Positions 55,124 to 64,000 of a stretch of DNA of 64,000 nt are shown here, piece by piece (position 1 is the first letter of the stretch; each line of letters starts with the position of its first letter). The stretch comes from Lysobacteraceae bacterium NML93-0793 (GTDB lineage: Bacteria > Pseudomonadota > Gammaproteobacteria > Xanthomonadales > Xanthomonadaceae). A model generated the notes under the pieces. It made no database searches. It saw nothing but the letters and a program-made list of their open reading frames with translations, and was not told where the DNA came from. Position numbers and translations under genes: made by a program. The stretch is from the NCBI GenBank assembly GCA_002324875.1, contig NTJG01000017.1:1-64000 (forward strand), in the 5' to 3' direction.

Positions 55124-55200
55124 TGGTGGCTATGGGTGGACTCGAACCACCGACCCCAGCATTATGAGTGCTGTGCTCTAACCGGCTGAGCTACATAGCC
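55124..55200 (-). tRNA. tRNA-Met (CAT), elongator
   Basis: 77 nt including an encoded CCA end. The acceptor stem is GGCTATG/CATAGCC with discriminator A; the D arm holds AGCTCAGCCGGTTAGAGC, the anticodon loop CTCATAA gives anticodon CAT, and the T arm GGTTCGAGTCC. The paired first base and sequence fit elongator rather than initiator methionine tRNA. Confidence 0.95.
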
Positions 55201-55310
55201 ATCGGATCGCACGGAAGTCTCCGCGACGAGCCGCGCATTCTGCAACTCCGCGCCGCCCGCGTCAATCCATCGCGGGACGCCGGATCGGCGCCCCGCCCTG
55301 CACCCTGCCC

Positions 55311-57512
55311 TCAGCGCGCGGCCGGCGCCGCGCCCAGGCCCAGCTGCTCGAGCATGAAGGCGTACATCTCCGCCGATTCGCGGTAACGACGGAAGCGGCC
55401 GGATTTGCCGCCGTGGCCGGCTTCCATGTTCGTGCGGAACACGACCGGGTATTCGCCGGTGTTGAGGTCACGCAGCTTGGCCACGTACTTCGCCGGCTCC
55501 CAGTACTGCACCTGCGAGTCCCACAGGCCGGTGCCGACGAACATCGCCGGATAGGCCTTGGCTTCGAGGTTGTCGTAGGGCGAATAGCCGAGGATGTAGT
55601 CGTAGTAGCGCTTGTCTTCCGGGTTGCCCCACTCGTCGTACTCGTTGGTGGTCAGCGGAATGCTCGGATCGAGCATCGTCGTGACCACATCGACGAACGG
55701 CACCTGCGACAGGATCACGCGGTACTTCTGCGGCGCCATGTTCGAGATCGCGCCCATCAGCAGGCCACCGGCGCTGCCGCCGTAGGCCGCGACGCGGTCC
55801 GGCGCCGCATAGCCCTGGCGCACCAGGTCGTCGGTGACGTCGATGAAGTCGGTGAAGGTGTTGATCTTGTTGAGCAGCTTGCCGTCGTCGTACCAGGCGC
55901 GCCCCATCTCCTCGCCGCCGCGGATGTGCGCGATGGCGTAGACCATGCCGCGATCGAGCAGGCTGACGTTGGTGACCGAAAAGCCCGGATCCATCGACGC
56001 GCCGTAACTGCCGTAGCCGTACTGCAGCAGCGCCGCGGTGCCGTTCTTCTCGAAGCCCCTGCGATAGACCAGCGACACCGGAATGCGCGCGCCGTCGCGC
56101 GCCGTCGTCCACACCCGCTCGGTGACGTAGTTGGCCGGGTCGTACCCGATCACGGTCTGCTGCTTGAGCTGGCGACGCTCGCCGGTCTGCGTGTTGACCT
56201 CGAAGGTCGTCGCCGGCGTGGTCAGCGAGGTGTAGCTGTAGCGCAGCCAGTCCGTGTCGGGCTCGGAGTTCACCGACAGGCCCATGGCATACGCGGGCTC
56301 GTCGGCCTGGACGAAATCGTCGCGGCCGTCCGCTTTGAGCACACGCACGCGGGTCAGCGCCTCGGCGCGTTCCTCGATCGCGGTGAAGCCGTCGAACAGC
56401 TCGTAACCCTCGATGTAGACGTCGTCACGGTGCGGTACGAGATCCGTCCACTGGCGGCGCGAAGTGGCATCGCTGGGCGCGGTGACGAGCTTGAAGTTCG
56501 TGGCCTTGTCGGCGTTGGTGCGGATCACCCAGCGGCCGCCGTAATGGTCGGCGTCGTACTCGACATCACGCGCGCGCGGGGCGAGCACGGTGAAGGTCTC
56601 CGGGTTGTCGGCCGGCGCATAGCGCAATTCGCTCGACACGGTGCTGCCGACACCGATGACGATGTAGCGATCGTCGCGCGTGCGGTCGATGCCCATGTAG
56701 AAGCTGTCGTCCTTCTCCTCGTAGACGAGCACGTCGTCCGCCACCGGGGTGCCGAGCACGTGCTTCTTCACGCGCACGGTCAGCAGCGTTTCCGGATCGT
56801 TCTCGACGTAGAACAGCGTCCTGTTGTCGTCGGCCCAGACGAGGTTCGCCGACACACCGGTGATGACGTCCGGATAGACCTCGCCGGTCTCGAGATTCTT
56901 GAAGCGCACCGTGTACTGGCGACGGCCGTTGGTGTCGTCGGCGTAGGCGAGGATGCGGTTGTCGCGGGTCACGTCCCAGTCGCCGACGGCGTAATAGTCC
57001 TTGCCGTCGGCGAGCTGGTTGACGTCGAGCATGACCTGCTCGCCGCTGAAATCGCCCCGTGCATTCGCCGCCTGGATCGACAGCGCATCCACGCCGGCGC
57101 CATCGGCGCGGCGCGCATGCACCGGATAGTCCTTGCCGGTCTCAAAGCGCGAGTAGTACCAGTAGCCGCGGTCGCGATACGGCACCGAGCTGTCGTCCTG
57201 CTGGATGCGGCCGACGATCTCGTCGTACAGGCGATCCTCGACAGGCTTGAGCGGCGCCAGCATCGCATCGGCGTAGGCGTTCTCGGCGTTGAGGTAGGCC
57301 AGCATCGCCGGGTCTTCGCGCTTGTCGTCGCGCAGCCAGTAATAGACGTCCTCGCGCTTGGCGCCGTGCGGCGCCTCGACGGTGTGGGGACGCTGTTCGG
57401 CGTCGGGTGGGACCGGCGTGGCCGCGGTAGCGGCGGGGGAAACACTCATCAGGCTCAGGCTCGTCAGGATCGGCATCGCCAGCAGGGCGATGCGGGGGAA
57501 AGATGTCTTCAT
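55311..57512 (-). CDS. Secreted oligopeptidase B-like S9 peptidase
   Basis: A 733-residue serine peptidase of family S9A. A signal peptide (KTSFPRIALLAMPILTSLSL ... ATAATP) directs it out of the cytoplasm. The N-terminal beta-propeller (EAPHGAKREDVYYWLRDD onward) is oligopeptidase B-like; the catalytic domain has Ser580 in AYGGSAGGLLMG, the Asp near FVGTGLWDSQV and the His in EAGHGGKSGRF. The acidic GDTQV-equivalent GLWDSQV hints at cleavage after basic residues. It is followed by a second S9 gene on the same strand. Confidence 0.9.
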   Translation of the reverse strand: MKTSFPRIALLAMPILTSLSLMSVSPAATAATPVPPDAEQRPHTVEAPHGAKREDVYYWLRDDKREDPAMLAYLNAENAYADAMLAPLKPVEDRLYDEIVGRIQQDDSSVPYRDRGYWYYSRFETGKDYPVHARRADGAGVDALSIQAANARGDFSGEQVMLDVNQLADGKDYYAVGDWDVTRDNRILAYADDTNGRRQYTVRFKNLETGEVYPDVITGVSANLVWADDNRTLFYVENDPETLLTVRVKKHVLGTPVADDVLVYEEKDDSFYMGIDRTRDDRYIVIGVGSTVSSELRYAPADNPETFTVLAPRARDVEYDADHYGGRWVIRTNADKATNFKLVTAPSDATSRRQWTDLVPHRDDVYIEGYELFDGFTAIEERAEALTRVRVLKADGRDDFVQADEPAYAMGLSVNSEPDTDWLRYSYTSLTTPATTFEVNTQTGERRQLKQQTVIGYDPANYVTERVWTTARDGARIPVSLVYRRGFEKNGTAALLQYGYGSYGASMDPGFSVTNVSLLDRGMVYAIAHIRGGEEMGRAWYDDGKLLNKINTFTDFIDVTDDLVRQGYAAPDRVAAYGGSAGGLLMGAISNMAPQKYRVILSQVPFVDVVTTMLDPSIPLTTNEYDEWGNPEDKRYYDYILGYSPYDNLEAKAYPAMFVGTGLWDSQVQYWEPAKYVAKLRDLNTGEYPVVFRTNMEAGHGGKSGRFRRYRESAEMYAFMLEQLGLGAAPAAR

Positions 57513-57585
57513 AGGTGGGTCTACTCGCTGCGGATGCAACGCTGAAAAGAACAGCGGCCGCTTGTGCGGCCGGTGCGGGATGGAA

Positions 57586-59694
57586 TCACTTGGCCAGTTG
57601 CTGCCACAGGAACGTCAGGTAGAGCGCGTCCATGTGCGCGGCCTGGCGGTTGTTCGCCGCGCCGCCGTGGCCGCCTTCGATGTTCTCGTAGTAGCGCACG
57701 TCCTTACCGGCTTCCGACATCTTCGCCATCATCTTGCGGGCGTGGCCGGGGTGCACGCGGTCGTCGCGCGTGGAGGTGAGGATCAGCGTCGGCGGGTAGT
57801 CCTTCGCCGCATCGAACAGGTGATACGGCGAGAAGGTGCGGATGAACTCCCACTCTTCCGGCTTGTCCGGGTTGCCGTACTCGGCCATCCACGACGCGCC
57901 CGCCAGCAGCTTGTGATAGCGCTGCATGTCGAGCAGCGGCACCTGGATCACGACCGCGCCGAACAGCTCCGGATACTGCGTGAGCATGTTGCCGGTCAGC
58001 AGACCGCCGTTGCTGCCGCCGCGGATGCCCAGATGCGCCGGGGACGTGATTTTGCGCTGGATCATGTCCTGCGCGACCGCCGCGAAGTCCTCGTAGGCCT
58101 TGTGGCGGTTCTGCTTGAGCGCCGCCTGGTGCCAGCGCGGGCCGTACTCGCCGCCGCCGCGGATGTTGGCGACCGCGTACACGCCGCCCTTCTCCAGCCA
58201 GCCCTTGCCGACGCCGCCCGAATAGCCCGGGGTCAGCGAGATCTCGAAGCCGCCGTAGCCGTAGAGCAGGGTCGGGTTGCTGCCGTCGAGCTGCATGTCC
58301 TTCGGACGCACCAGGAAGTACGGCACGCGCGTGCCGTCCTTCGACGTGGCGAAGTGCTGTTCGACCTCGTGCGTGCTGGCATCGAAGAATGCCGGCATCG
58401 TCTTGAGGGTTTCTGGCGCGCGGTTGCTGCCGACTTCCGCCAGCATCAGCGTGCTGGGCGTCAGGTAGTCGGTGACCGTCATCCACACCGCGTCGGACTC
58501 GTCGCTGTCGACGGCGCTGACCGCGACGGTGCCGAGCTCGGGCACGCCGGTCAGCGCGCTGCGCGTCCAGCCGTCCGCGCCCGGCGTCAGCACGGTGAGC
58601 CTGCTCTTGACGTCCTCGAGGACGTTGATGACGAGGTGGTTCCTGGTCCAGGTCGCACCGGCCAGCGAGGTCGTCTCGGTGGGCTTGAACAGCGCCTCGA
58701 ATTCGCGCTTGCCGGCCATGAAGTCGTCGAACTTGGTCACCAGCAGCGAGCCCGCCGCGTAGTCGCGACCGCCGACGTTCCAGGCTTCGCGCAGTTCCAG
58801 CATCAGCCAGTCGCGATGGACCGATTTGTTGGCCGAGTTCGGCGCGTCGATCTTGGTCAGCTGGCCGTCGGCGCCGCGCAGATACAGCTCGTCGTTGTAG
58901 AAGGCCAGCGTGCGGCTGACGAAATCACGCTCGAAGCCCGGCGTGTCGTCGCGCATCGCGGCGATGTACATGTCGTCCGGCCGGCCTTCGTAGACCAGCG
59001 TCGCCTGATCCATCGACTGGCCGCGTTCGAGCTGTTTGACGATGCGCGGGTAACCCGACGAGGTCAGCGAGCCGTCGCCGAAATCGGTGTAGACATAGAC
59101 GTTGTCCTGGTCGATCCAGCCCAGCGCGCCCTTGGCCTCCTCGCGGAAGAAACCGCCGTCGACCCACGACTTCTTCGACACGTCGAATTCACGGGTGACG
59201 TCCGCATCCGCGCCGCCACGCGAGAGCGCGATCAGGCAGCGTGTGTACGCCGGACGCAGGCAGTTCGCGCCGTGCCAGACCCAGTTCTCGCCTTCGGCGG
59301 CATTGAGCGCGTCGAGGTCGAGCACGGTCTCCCACTGCGGCTGCGGCTTGCGGTATTCCTCGAGCGTGGTGCGGCGCCAGATGCCGCGCTCGTGGTTCCG
59401 GTCGCGCCAGAAGTTGTAGTACCACTCGCCCTGCTTGTAGACGCCGGGGATCTTGTCGTCCGAGTCGTAGATGGCGAGCAGGTCGGATTCGAGCTGCTTG
59501 AACTCGGGCGTCGCGGCCAGTTCGGCCTCGGCCCGGGCGTTCTGCGCGCGCACCCAGTCGAGCGCCTTCTCGTCGGTGACGGCTTCGAGCCACTGGTGGG
59601 GATCGGACACGGCGGCCTCCTGGGCAGATGCGGCGCCCATCGACATTCCGGCGACGACGGCCGCGGCGAGGCAGAGCTTGGACAGTTGGGACAT
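57586..59694 (-). CDS. Secreted prolyl oligopeptidase-family S9 peptidase
   Basis: A 702-residue serine peptidase of the prolyl-oligopeptidase type. A signal peptide is visible (MSQLSKLCLAAAVVAGMSMG, cleaved near ASA-QE). The beta-propeller is followed by the hydrolase domain: YGYGGFEISLTPGYS, NIRGGGEYGPRWH, Ser561 in RGGSNGGLLTG, Asp in TRDDRVHPGHA, His in GGHGG. It lies upstream of the other S9 gene (74 bp), in the same direction, so the two may be made together for peptide scavenging. Start ATG 59694; an in-frame ATG at 59739 adds a polar segment. Confidence 0.9.
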   Translation of the reverse strand: MSQLSKLCLAAAVVAGMSMGAASAQEAAVSDPHQWLEAVTDEKALDWVRAQNARAEAELAATPEFKQLESDLLAIYDSDDKIPGVYKQGEWYYNFWRDRNHERGIWRRTTLEEYRKPQPQWETVLDLDALNAAEGENWVWHGANCLRPAYTRCLIALSRGGADADVTREFDVSKKSWVDGGFFREEAKGALGWIDQDNVYVYTDFGDGSLTSSGYPRIVKQLERGQSMDQATLVYEGRPDDMYIAAMRDDTPGFERDFVSRTLAFYNDELYLRGADGQLTKIDAPNSANKSVHRDWLMLELREAWNVGGRDYAAGSLLVTKFDDFMAGKREFEALFKPTETTSLAGATWTRNHLVINVLEDVKSRLTVLTPGADGWTRSALTGVPELGTVAVSAVDSDESDAVWMTVTDYLTPSTLMLAEVGSNRAPETLKTMPAFFDASTHEVEQHFATSKDGTRVPYFLVRPKDMQLDGSNPTLLYGYGGFEISLTPGYSGGVGKGWLEKGGVYAVANIRGGGEYGPRWHQAALKQNRHKAYEDFAAVAQDMIQRKITSPAHLGIRGGSNGGLLTGNMLTQYPELFGAVVIQVPLLDMQRYHKLLAGASWMAEYGNPDKPEEWEFIRTFSPYHLFDAAKDYPPTLILTSTRDDRVHPGHARKMMAKMSEAGKDVRYYENIEGGHGGAANNRQAAHMDALYLTFLWQQLAK

Positions 59695-59812
59695 GGCGAC
59701 TCCGAAGGGCGCATGGCGGATAGCCGGCAACGCTAGCACGCGTCTCCCGGCCTGCCCCCATGACCAACGTCACTGGCGCAGCGCCCCGACCCGCCCCGAC
59801 CCGCCCCGCGAC

Positions 59813-60166
59813 TCAACGCAGGCCGTGCAGCAGGCCGGCCGCCGCCATCGCGGCTCGTGCCGCCAGTCCGGCGCGACGCGGCCGTGCCGGACGGCGCCGG
59901 GCCTGCACCGAAACGCCTGGCCGACGCCGCCGCGGACCCGCTGACGAGGCCGGACCGCGACGGCGTGGCAGGCGAAGCAATTGAAGCGTGATCCAGGAGG
60001 TCGCCGGCAGACCGAGCAGCCACAGCGGCGGCCAGCCGAACGCACTGGTGCCGGCGCGCGCGCCGGGGAACGACAGCAGCACGACCGCCCCGATCGCCAT
60101 CAGGCCCAGTAACAGGGCACCCAGCGGCGCACGCGCTTCAAGCGGAGTGGATTCGACATTCGACAT
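59813..60166 (-). CDS. Small membrane hypothetical protein
   Basis: A 117-residue protein: two hydrophobic segments (APLGALLLGLMAIGAVVLLS; WPPLWLLGLPATSWITL) and a strongly basic, Arg/Pro/Ala-rich C-terminal half. The second half may be a compositional artefact of GC-rich DNA, so the real protein could be shorter. No family recognised. About 210 bp separate it from the WYL regulator, with no gene between. Confidence 0.5.
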   Translation of the reverse strand: MSNVESTPLEARAPLGALLLGLMAIGAVVLLSFPGARAGTSAFGWPPLWLLGLPATSWITLQLLRLPRRRGPASSAGPRRRRPGVSVQARRRPARPRRAGLAARAAMAAAGLLHGLR

Positions 60167-60375
60167 GACCGACGCCTCGTCTCATGCCCGGATCGGGCCG
60201 TGCGGCGAGTGTGCGAGGCGGTCATCTCACGGGCTGCGACCCCGCGGTGCCGGCATCAGACGGGCTCTGGACGGCGCTTGCCGGCGACAGTGTCAGCTGT
60301 GCGAAACCAGCATTCGGACGCGCGCGCCCGGCCGCGGCGCCCGGCGGGGCCGCAACCGCAGACGACGTGCGGGGC

Positions 60376-61344
60376 TCAGCCCTCGTACTTCTGCAGCGCC
60401 ATCATCAGCAGCGATCGCGCCTGCTCGCGCAGCGCGACCGGCTCCACGACCTCGGCATCGGCGCCGTAATGCAGCACGTCCATCAGCAGCTCGCGTGCGC
60501 CGCTGTAGGGCACCTTCAGTTCGTAGCGACCGTCGGGCAGGAAGCGGCCCTGCTGCTGCGAATGCCAGTGCTCGTCGGCCACCCAGCGCGCGGCCTTGGC
60601 ACTGAACAGGATGGTCGCGATGCCCTTGGGTGGCCCGGAGAAGATCCCGTAGCTGCCGGCCAGATGCGTGTCGAGCTCGGCATCGTCGATGTCGCGCGCA
60701 TCGGTGGCGAGTACGCGCGCGTTGGTGATGCGGTCGACCGAGAAGCTGCGCAGCGCGTCGCGATCCTGGTCCCAGGCATCGAGATACCAGTTGTCGCGGT
60801 AGTGGGTGATGCGCTGCGGCGAGACCGTCCGCTTGGTGCGCTCGTCGGTCGAGCGCGCTCGGTATTCGAACGACAGCTGCTTGCGCTGCAGCACCGCCGA
60901 GCAGACGTTGCGGAACGCGTGCTCGTCCATGCGCCGGCCGCGATGCGGGATCACCCGCACCCGCTGCACCGGCCATTGCTTGCCGGCCGAATGTTCGTCG
61001 AGCAGTTTCTCGATGCGCGACTGCAACGGCGCCAGCGCACTCGACAGCACACCGCCGCTGCTGCGCGACATCAGCTGCTGCGCCGCGAGCAGCGCATGCA
61101 GCTCTCCGGAACTGAGCCACAGGCCCGGCAGTTCGAAGCGGCCGCCCTCGTCGCTGTCGTAGCGGAAGCCGGCATCGCCGTCACCGACGATCGGCGCCAT
61201 CAGCGCATCACGCAGGAAGGCCAGATCGCGATAGACCGTCGCGCGCGAGCATTCCAGCTCGTCCTGCAACTTGGCCACCGTGACCGGATAGCGCGAGGTC
61301 TTGAGGATGCGGTGCAGCGAGAGGATGCGTTCGTATCGGTCCAT
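60376..61344 (-). CDS. WYL-domain transcriptional regulator (YafY type)
   Basis: A 322-residue cytosolic regulator. The N-terminal HTH covers residues 5-60 (RILSLHRILKTSRYPVTVAK; LECSRATVYRDLAFLRDAL). The WYL domain covers about 140-225 (QLSFEYRARSTDERTKRTVS; HYRDNWYLDAWDQDRDALRS), where the WYL triad is seen as WYL. A C-terminal WCX-like extension follows (LPDGRYELKVPYSGARELLM). Such proteins bind nucleic-acid ligands and control DNA-damage or defence genes. No target operon is evident next to it. Confidence 0.88.
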   Translation of the reverse strand: MDRYERILSLHRILKTSRYPVTVAKLQDELECSRATVYRDLAFLRDALMAPIVGDGDAGFRYDSDEGGRFELPGLWLSSGELHALLAAQQLMSRSSGGVLSSALAPLQSRIEKLLDEHSAGKQWPVQRVRVIPHRGRRMDEHAFRNVCSAVLQRKQLSFEYRARSTDERTKRTVSPQRITHYRDNWYLDAWDQDRDALRSFSVDRITNARVLATDARDIDDAELDTHLAGSYGIFSGPPKGIATILFSAKAARWVADEHWHSQQQGRFLPDGRYELKVPYSGARELLMDVLHYGADAEVVEPVALREQARSLLMMALQKYEG

Positions 61345-61449
61345 GCGCGGGATTATGGCCCGAGCGCCGCGCCCGCGGCGTGGCGGCCGCGTGCATAACC
61401 GGTGATTAACGCGGTCCGTCTACAGTCGCGTCGGCCGACAGGGCCAAGG

Positions 61450-62067
61450 ATGGGGACGGCTGTGCCGCAAGGACATGCACACTCGCGCACGGTCGCGCTG
61501 GGCGCCACGCTGCTGGTGCATCTGGCGCTGGGTGTGGGGTTGTGGCGCCTGACGGCGGACGCGCTGCATCCGGGCCAGTCGGCGCCGGTGATGCAAGTGG
61601 TCTGGATCGATGCGCCGAGCCCGCCACCGCCCGTGGCGTCCGTGACGGCGGCACCGCAGTCGCCACCCATGCCGTCATCCGTGTCACGCACATCGCCGCC
61701 GCCGGCGGGGCAACGTCGCCCCGCGCTTCAGGCTGTCGACGTGACCGCGCCGACGGTCGTCGATGCGCCGCCGACCCGGCCCTCGCTGCAGGACCAGGCC
61801 TCGGCGCTGGCGCGCAGCGCCGCACCCGTGGGCAGCTTCACGCCCGATCCGTTGCGCCATCGGCCGCCACCACGGGCCGACGGCCGGTTCGCGATGCACG
61901 GCCCGGTGTCGGCGCAGGAGGTCGTCCACGGCATCGGCGCGCTGTTCGGCGGCGGCCCCAGCGATCCCTGCCCGCGCATCCGCGAGCATCTCGCCAATGC
62001 CGACATGGGCGCTGGCCGGGCGCTGGCGAACGAGGAGATCGAGCGGCTGAAACGGAACTGCCTGTAG
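61450..62067 (+). CDS. Proline-rich membrane-anchored protein (TonB-like N-terminus)
   Basis: A 205-residue protein: one N-terminal membrane segment (TVALGATLLVHLALGVGLWR), a Pro/Ala/Val-rich periplasmic linker (about 50-125) as in TonB-type proteins, and a short C-terminal region with a GGGPSDPCPRIREHLANAD motif. It lacks a TonB C-terminal domain. It could span the periplasm. Start ATG 61450, divergent from the WYL gene by about 105 bp. Function unknown. Confidence 0.65.
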   Translation: MGTAVPQGHAHSRTVALGATLLVHLALGVGLWRLTADALHPGQSAPVMQVVWIDAPSPPPPVASVTAAPQSPPMPSSVSRTSPPPAGQRRPALQAVDVTAPTVVDAPPTRPSLQDQASALARSAAPVGSFTPDPLRHRPPPRADGRFAMHGPVSAQEVVHGIGALFGGGPSDPCPRIREHLANADMGAGRALANEEIERLKRNCL

Positions 62068-62073
62068 CGGTGT

Positions 62074-63453
62074 TCAGTGCGACGCCTCGAGGCCGGCCAG
62101 GGCGGCCTCGGCGAGACGGGCCGCCTGTCCGCGCAGTTCCGGCATCGCCACGCTTTCCCACAGCGTGCCGGTGCGCAGCGCACCCAGCGTCCAGAGGCCG
62201 GCCACCGGCGCGCCGTCGGCGCCCAGCACCTGGCCCGCCGGGCTGGTGTCCAGGCCGATGCCGTGCGGGCCGGGCCGGGCCAGGCCCTGTGCCAGCAGGG
62301 CGGGCAGCAGCGATCCGCCGGCGCGGTCGACGCGCTTCTCGGTGCCGGTGGCATTGACGATGCGGTCGACGGTCATCTGCGCGCCGCGTGTGTCACCGCG
62401 CGGGTGCCAGTCGATGCGCAGCCGTCCATCCGACGTCGACCCGATCGCCTCGAGCCGCCCCGCATGCAGCCGGAACCGCCCGTCGGCCCGCATGGCGGCG
62501 ATGCGATCGCCGACCTCGGGTGCGATGCGGTGGCGATGGGTATCCCACAGCCGCACCGCATGGCGCAGGAACCGCCGTTGCTCCCCGGCGGACCACGCCT
62601 GCCACAGCGTCTGGACGTGCGGACGCAGCCGCTCCAGCGCATCCTGCCAGCGCCCGCCCTCGGCCTGCGCCCCGGCGGCCCACTGTCGCAGCAGGCGCAT
62701 GCGCGCGCGCACGCCCAGTGGCAGCAACGCTTCCACGCCGCCCGGCTGCGGCTGGGTGCCGGGCGCGTGCGACAAGGGCATCAGGCCATGACGCGACATC
62801 GCGACGATTCCACCGCGATGCCCGTTGGCCAGCAGCGTGAGCAGGGTGTCGACCATGCTCAGCCCGGCGCCGACGATAGCGACGTCGTCGGCCGGATCGA
62901 TTGCGGCGATGGCCTCGTAATCCCAGGCCTCGACCACCGCATCCGGCCCTGCATCGCGCACCGGGACCGGCAACGCCGCCGGCAGGTTGCCCAGCGCGAG
63001 CACGACGGTCCGCGCCGTGAGCATGCCGCCATCGGCGAGCCCGATCGCATAGCCCCGACCGTTCGCCTGCAGTTCGACAGCGGACGTCGTCCGCAGATCG
63101 AGCGCGGCCTGATCGACGACGGCGGCGACCCGATCCTCGAGATAGGCACCGTAGTCGCGCCTCTGTGCGAAGACACCCGCCAGATCCGCCGGTGCGACGC
63201 CACGGCGCGCGGCCAGAAACGCGAGGAAATCGTCCGGAACGTCCTGGAACGCACTCATCCGCGCCGCATTGACGTTGAGCAGATGCTCCGGGCGCGCCGT
63301 GGAATACGCGGCCCCCCGGCCGGCGACGCCGCGAGGTTCGACCAGCGCCACCCGGAGGTCACGGAGCGCGAGCAGATGCCGCGCGACCAGTGCACCGGCG
63401 GCGCCGCCTCCAAGGATCGCGATGTCGACGGTGTCGATGGACAGTCCGGTCAT
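62074..63453 (-). CDS. FAD/NAD(P)-binding oxidoreductase (lysine/ornithine N-monooxygenase-like fold)
   Basis: A 459-residue flavoprotein. The N-terminal FAD site is VDIAILGGGAAGALVARHLL; a second Rossmann loop, VAIVGAGLSMVDTLLTLLAN, binds NAD(P); the C-terminal part has RIVNATGTEK and GIGLDTSPAGQVLG. Family members include hydroxyacylglutathione-like and siderophore-type enzymes, but no subfamily is clear. Start ATG 63453; the frame stays open upstream without a credible start. Confidence 0.78.
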   Translation of the reverse strand: MTGLSIDTVDIAILGGGAAGALVARHLLALRDLRVALVEPRGVAGRGAAYSTARPEHLLNVNAARMSAFQDVPDDFLAFLAARRGVAPADLAGVFAQRRDYGAYLEDRVAAVVDQAALDLRTTSAVELQANGRGYAIGLADGGMLTARTVVLALGNLPAALPVPVRDAGPDAVVEAWDYEAIAAIDPADDVAIVGAGLSMVDTLLTLLANGHRGGIVAMSRHGLMPLSHAPGTQPQPGGVEALLPLGVRARMRLLRQWAAGAQAEGGRWQDALERLRPHVQTLWQAWSAGEQRRFLRHAVRLWDTHRHRIAPEVGDRIAAMRADGRFRLHAGRLEAIGSTSDGRLRIDWHPRGDTRGAQMTVDRIVNATGTEKRVDRAGGSLLPALLAQGLARPGPHGIGLDTSPAGQVLGADGAPVAGLWTLGALRTGTLWESVAMPELRGQAARLAEAALAGLEASH

Positions 63454-63597
63454 GGGCTCGTGTGGAGTGGATGGCGCCCCAGTATCCCATCCGCGCGTCG
63501 GCCCACCGGGGGGCTTCGTCGGTCGGCGCCGCTCCGGCGGTATTGCAGACGGCGTCCGCGTGGCACGCTGTCGGACGGGGACACCGATGGGGCACAC

Positions 63598-64000
63598 ATG
63601 CGATCGACGGGGATGGCGCTGGGCGGCGCAGTGGCGGCGGCCGGCTTCGGGCTGCTGATGTGGTGCGGGATCACGACGGCCTTGCTGCAACTGCGTCCGG
63701 GCGGTGCGACCGCGCTGTCGCTGGTGCAGGGCCCGGGCTTCGTGCTTGGCGTGCTGATCGCAGCCGCCGGCGCTGCGGCTGCAGGCCGCGCGCGGGCCTG
63801 GCGCGAACACAGCGGGCTGCTGGGCATCGGCGCGCTGCTCGTCGCGTGTCTGCTGGCAGTCTCGTTGCACGGCGGGCTGGCCGTGCGCGCGCCGACGGCC
63901 GTGGGCGTGCTCGGCGTGCTGCTGGTGCTGCTGGCATTCGGTGCGATCGCCGCGGAGTCGGTCGCATCGAACGGGCCGCAGGCGCGCCCGCGTCCGCTGC
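63598..64000 (+). CDS. Membrane protein, partial at right edge
   Basis: An ATG at 63598 opens a frame that runs without a stop to the end of the window (134 codons visible). It reads MRSTGMALGGAVAAAGFGLL, then further hydrophobic segments around SLVQGPGFVLGVLIAAAGAA, GLLGIGALLVACLLAVSLHG and VGVLGVLLVLLAFGAIAAES. It is a multi-pass inner-membrane protein, divergent from the oxidoreductase by about 145 bp. The family cannot be given from this part. Confidence 0.6.
   Translation, partial: MRSTGMALGGAVAAAGFGLLMWCGITTALLQLRPGGATALSLVQGPGFVLGVLIAAAGAAAAGRARAWREHSGLLGIGALLVACLLAVSLHGGLAVRAPTAVGVLGVLLVLLAFGAIAAESVASNGPQARPRPL

Noticed and set aside
57358-59736. 792-codon plus-strand frame opposite the prolyl oligopeptidase
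   Set aside because: Antisense shadow of a complete S9 peptidase with signal peptide and catalytic triad.

Overview
The window is a GC-rich gammaproteobacterial chromosome segment. Gene content and order (birA-coaX, phoP/phoQ, prmA-DUF3426-fis-purH, xanthomonad-type TonB receptor, tandem prolyl oligopeptidases) point to the Xanthomonadaceae/Lysobacteraceae (Lysobacter, Luteimonas or a relative). The species cannot be fixed from the sequence alone. Most of the window is ordinary housekeeping chromosome, interrupted by one integrated mobile element of about 16.9 kb.

Region 1 (1-7.7 kb): cofactor genes (birA, coaX), an MtfA-like peptidase, a PhoP/PhoQ-type two-component system, a citrulline/arginine-deiminase-fold enzyme and dusA.

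Region 2 (about 7.7-24.6 kb): an integrative element inserted into the 5' end of dusA. An identical 20-bp sequence marks each end (7699-7718 and 24576-24595). The left end supplies a new start and N-terminus for dusA; the original host dusA start is stranded at the right end. In order the element carries: a tyrosine integrase; a decayed HigB toxin with an intact antitoxin; small hypotheticals; a divergent regulator; a replication protein with nested inverted repeats inside its gene (a candidate phage-lambda-style origin); a structured candidate oriT; MobC and a relaxase; a PrtN-like activator; a reduced type IV secretion set (VirB5, entry-exclusion-type lipoprotein, VirB6); a HipA-like kinase/DUF3037 pair; and a lower-GC operon of five tightly packed genes (beta-class DNA methyltransferase, BglII-like endonuclease, ParB-like protein, SNF2-type helicase, DUF3883 nuclease-like protein). 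The transfer genes are too few for self-transfer, so it looks like a mobilizable element that borrows a helper's pore while supplying its own VirB5/VirB6. The five-gene operon looks like an extended restriction-modification or anti-phage system that I cannot match to a named one, and is the strongest candidate for something undescribed.

Region 3 (24.6-48.7 kb): a TonB-dependent receptor coupled to a secreted metallophosphoesterase, a DUF3182/alpha-beta-hydrolase pair, prmA, a DUF3426 protein, fis, purH, an AGCS amino-acid symporter, purD, a thioesterase, an MFS-acyltransferase fusion, a set of small membrane proteins (CD225, DUF2752, TM2), nudC, erpA, a DUF6776-like protein and a DUF4126 protein.

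Region 4 (48.7-64 kb): a REC-GGDEF-EAL protein with degenerate catalytic motifs next to a large hybrid histidine kinase, bacterioferritin and its ferredoxin, rppH, tRNA-Met(CAT) with a terminator, two secreted S9 peptidases, a WYL regulator, a proline-rich anchored protein, an FAD-dependent oxidoreductase, and a partial membrane protein at the right edge.
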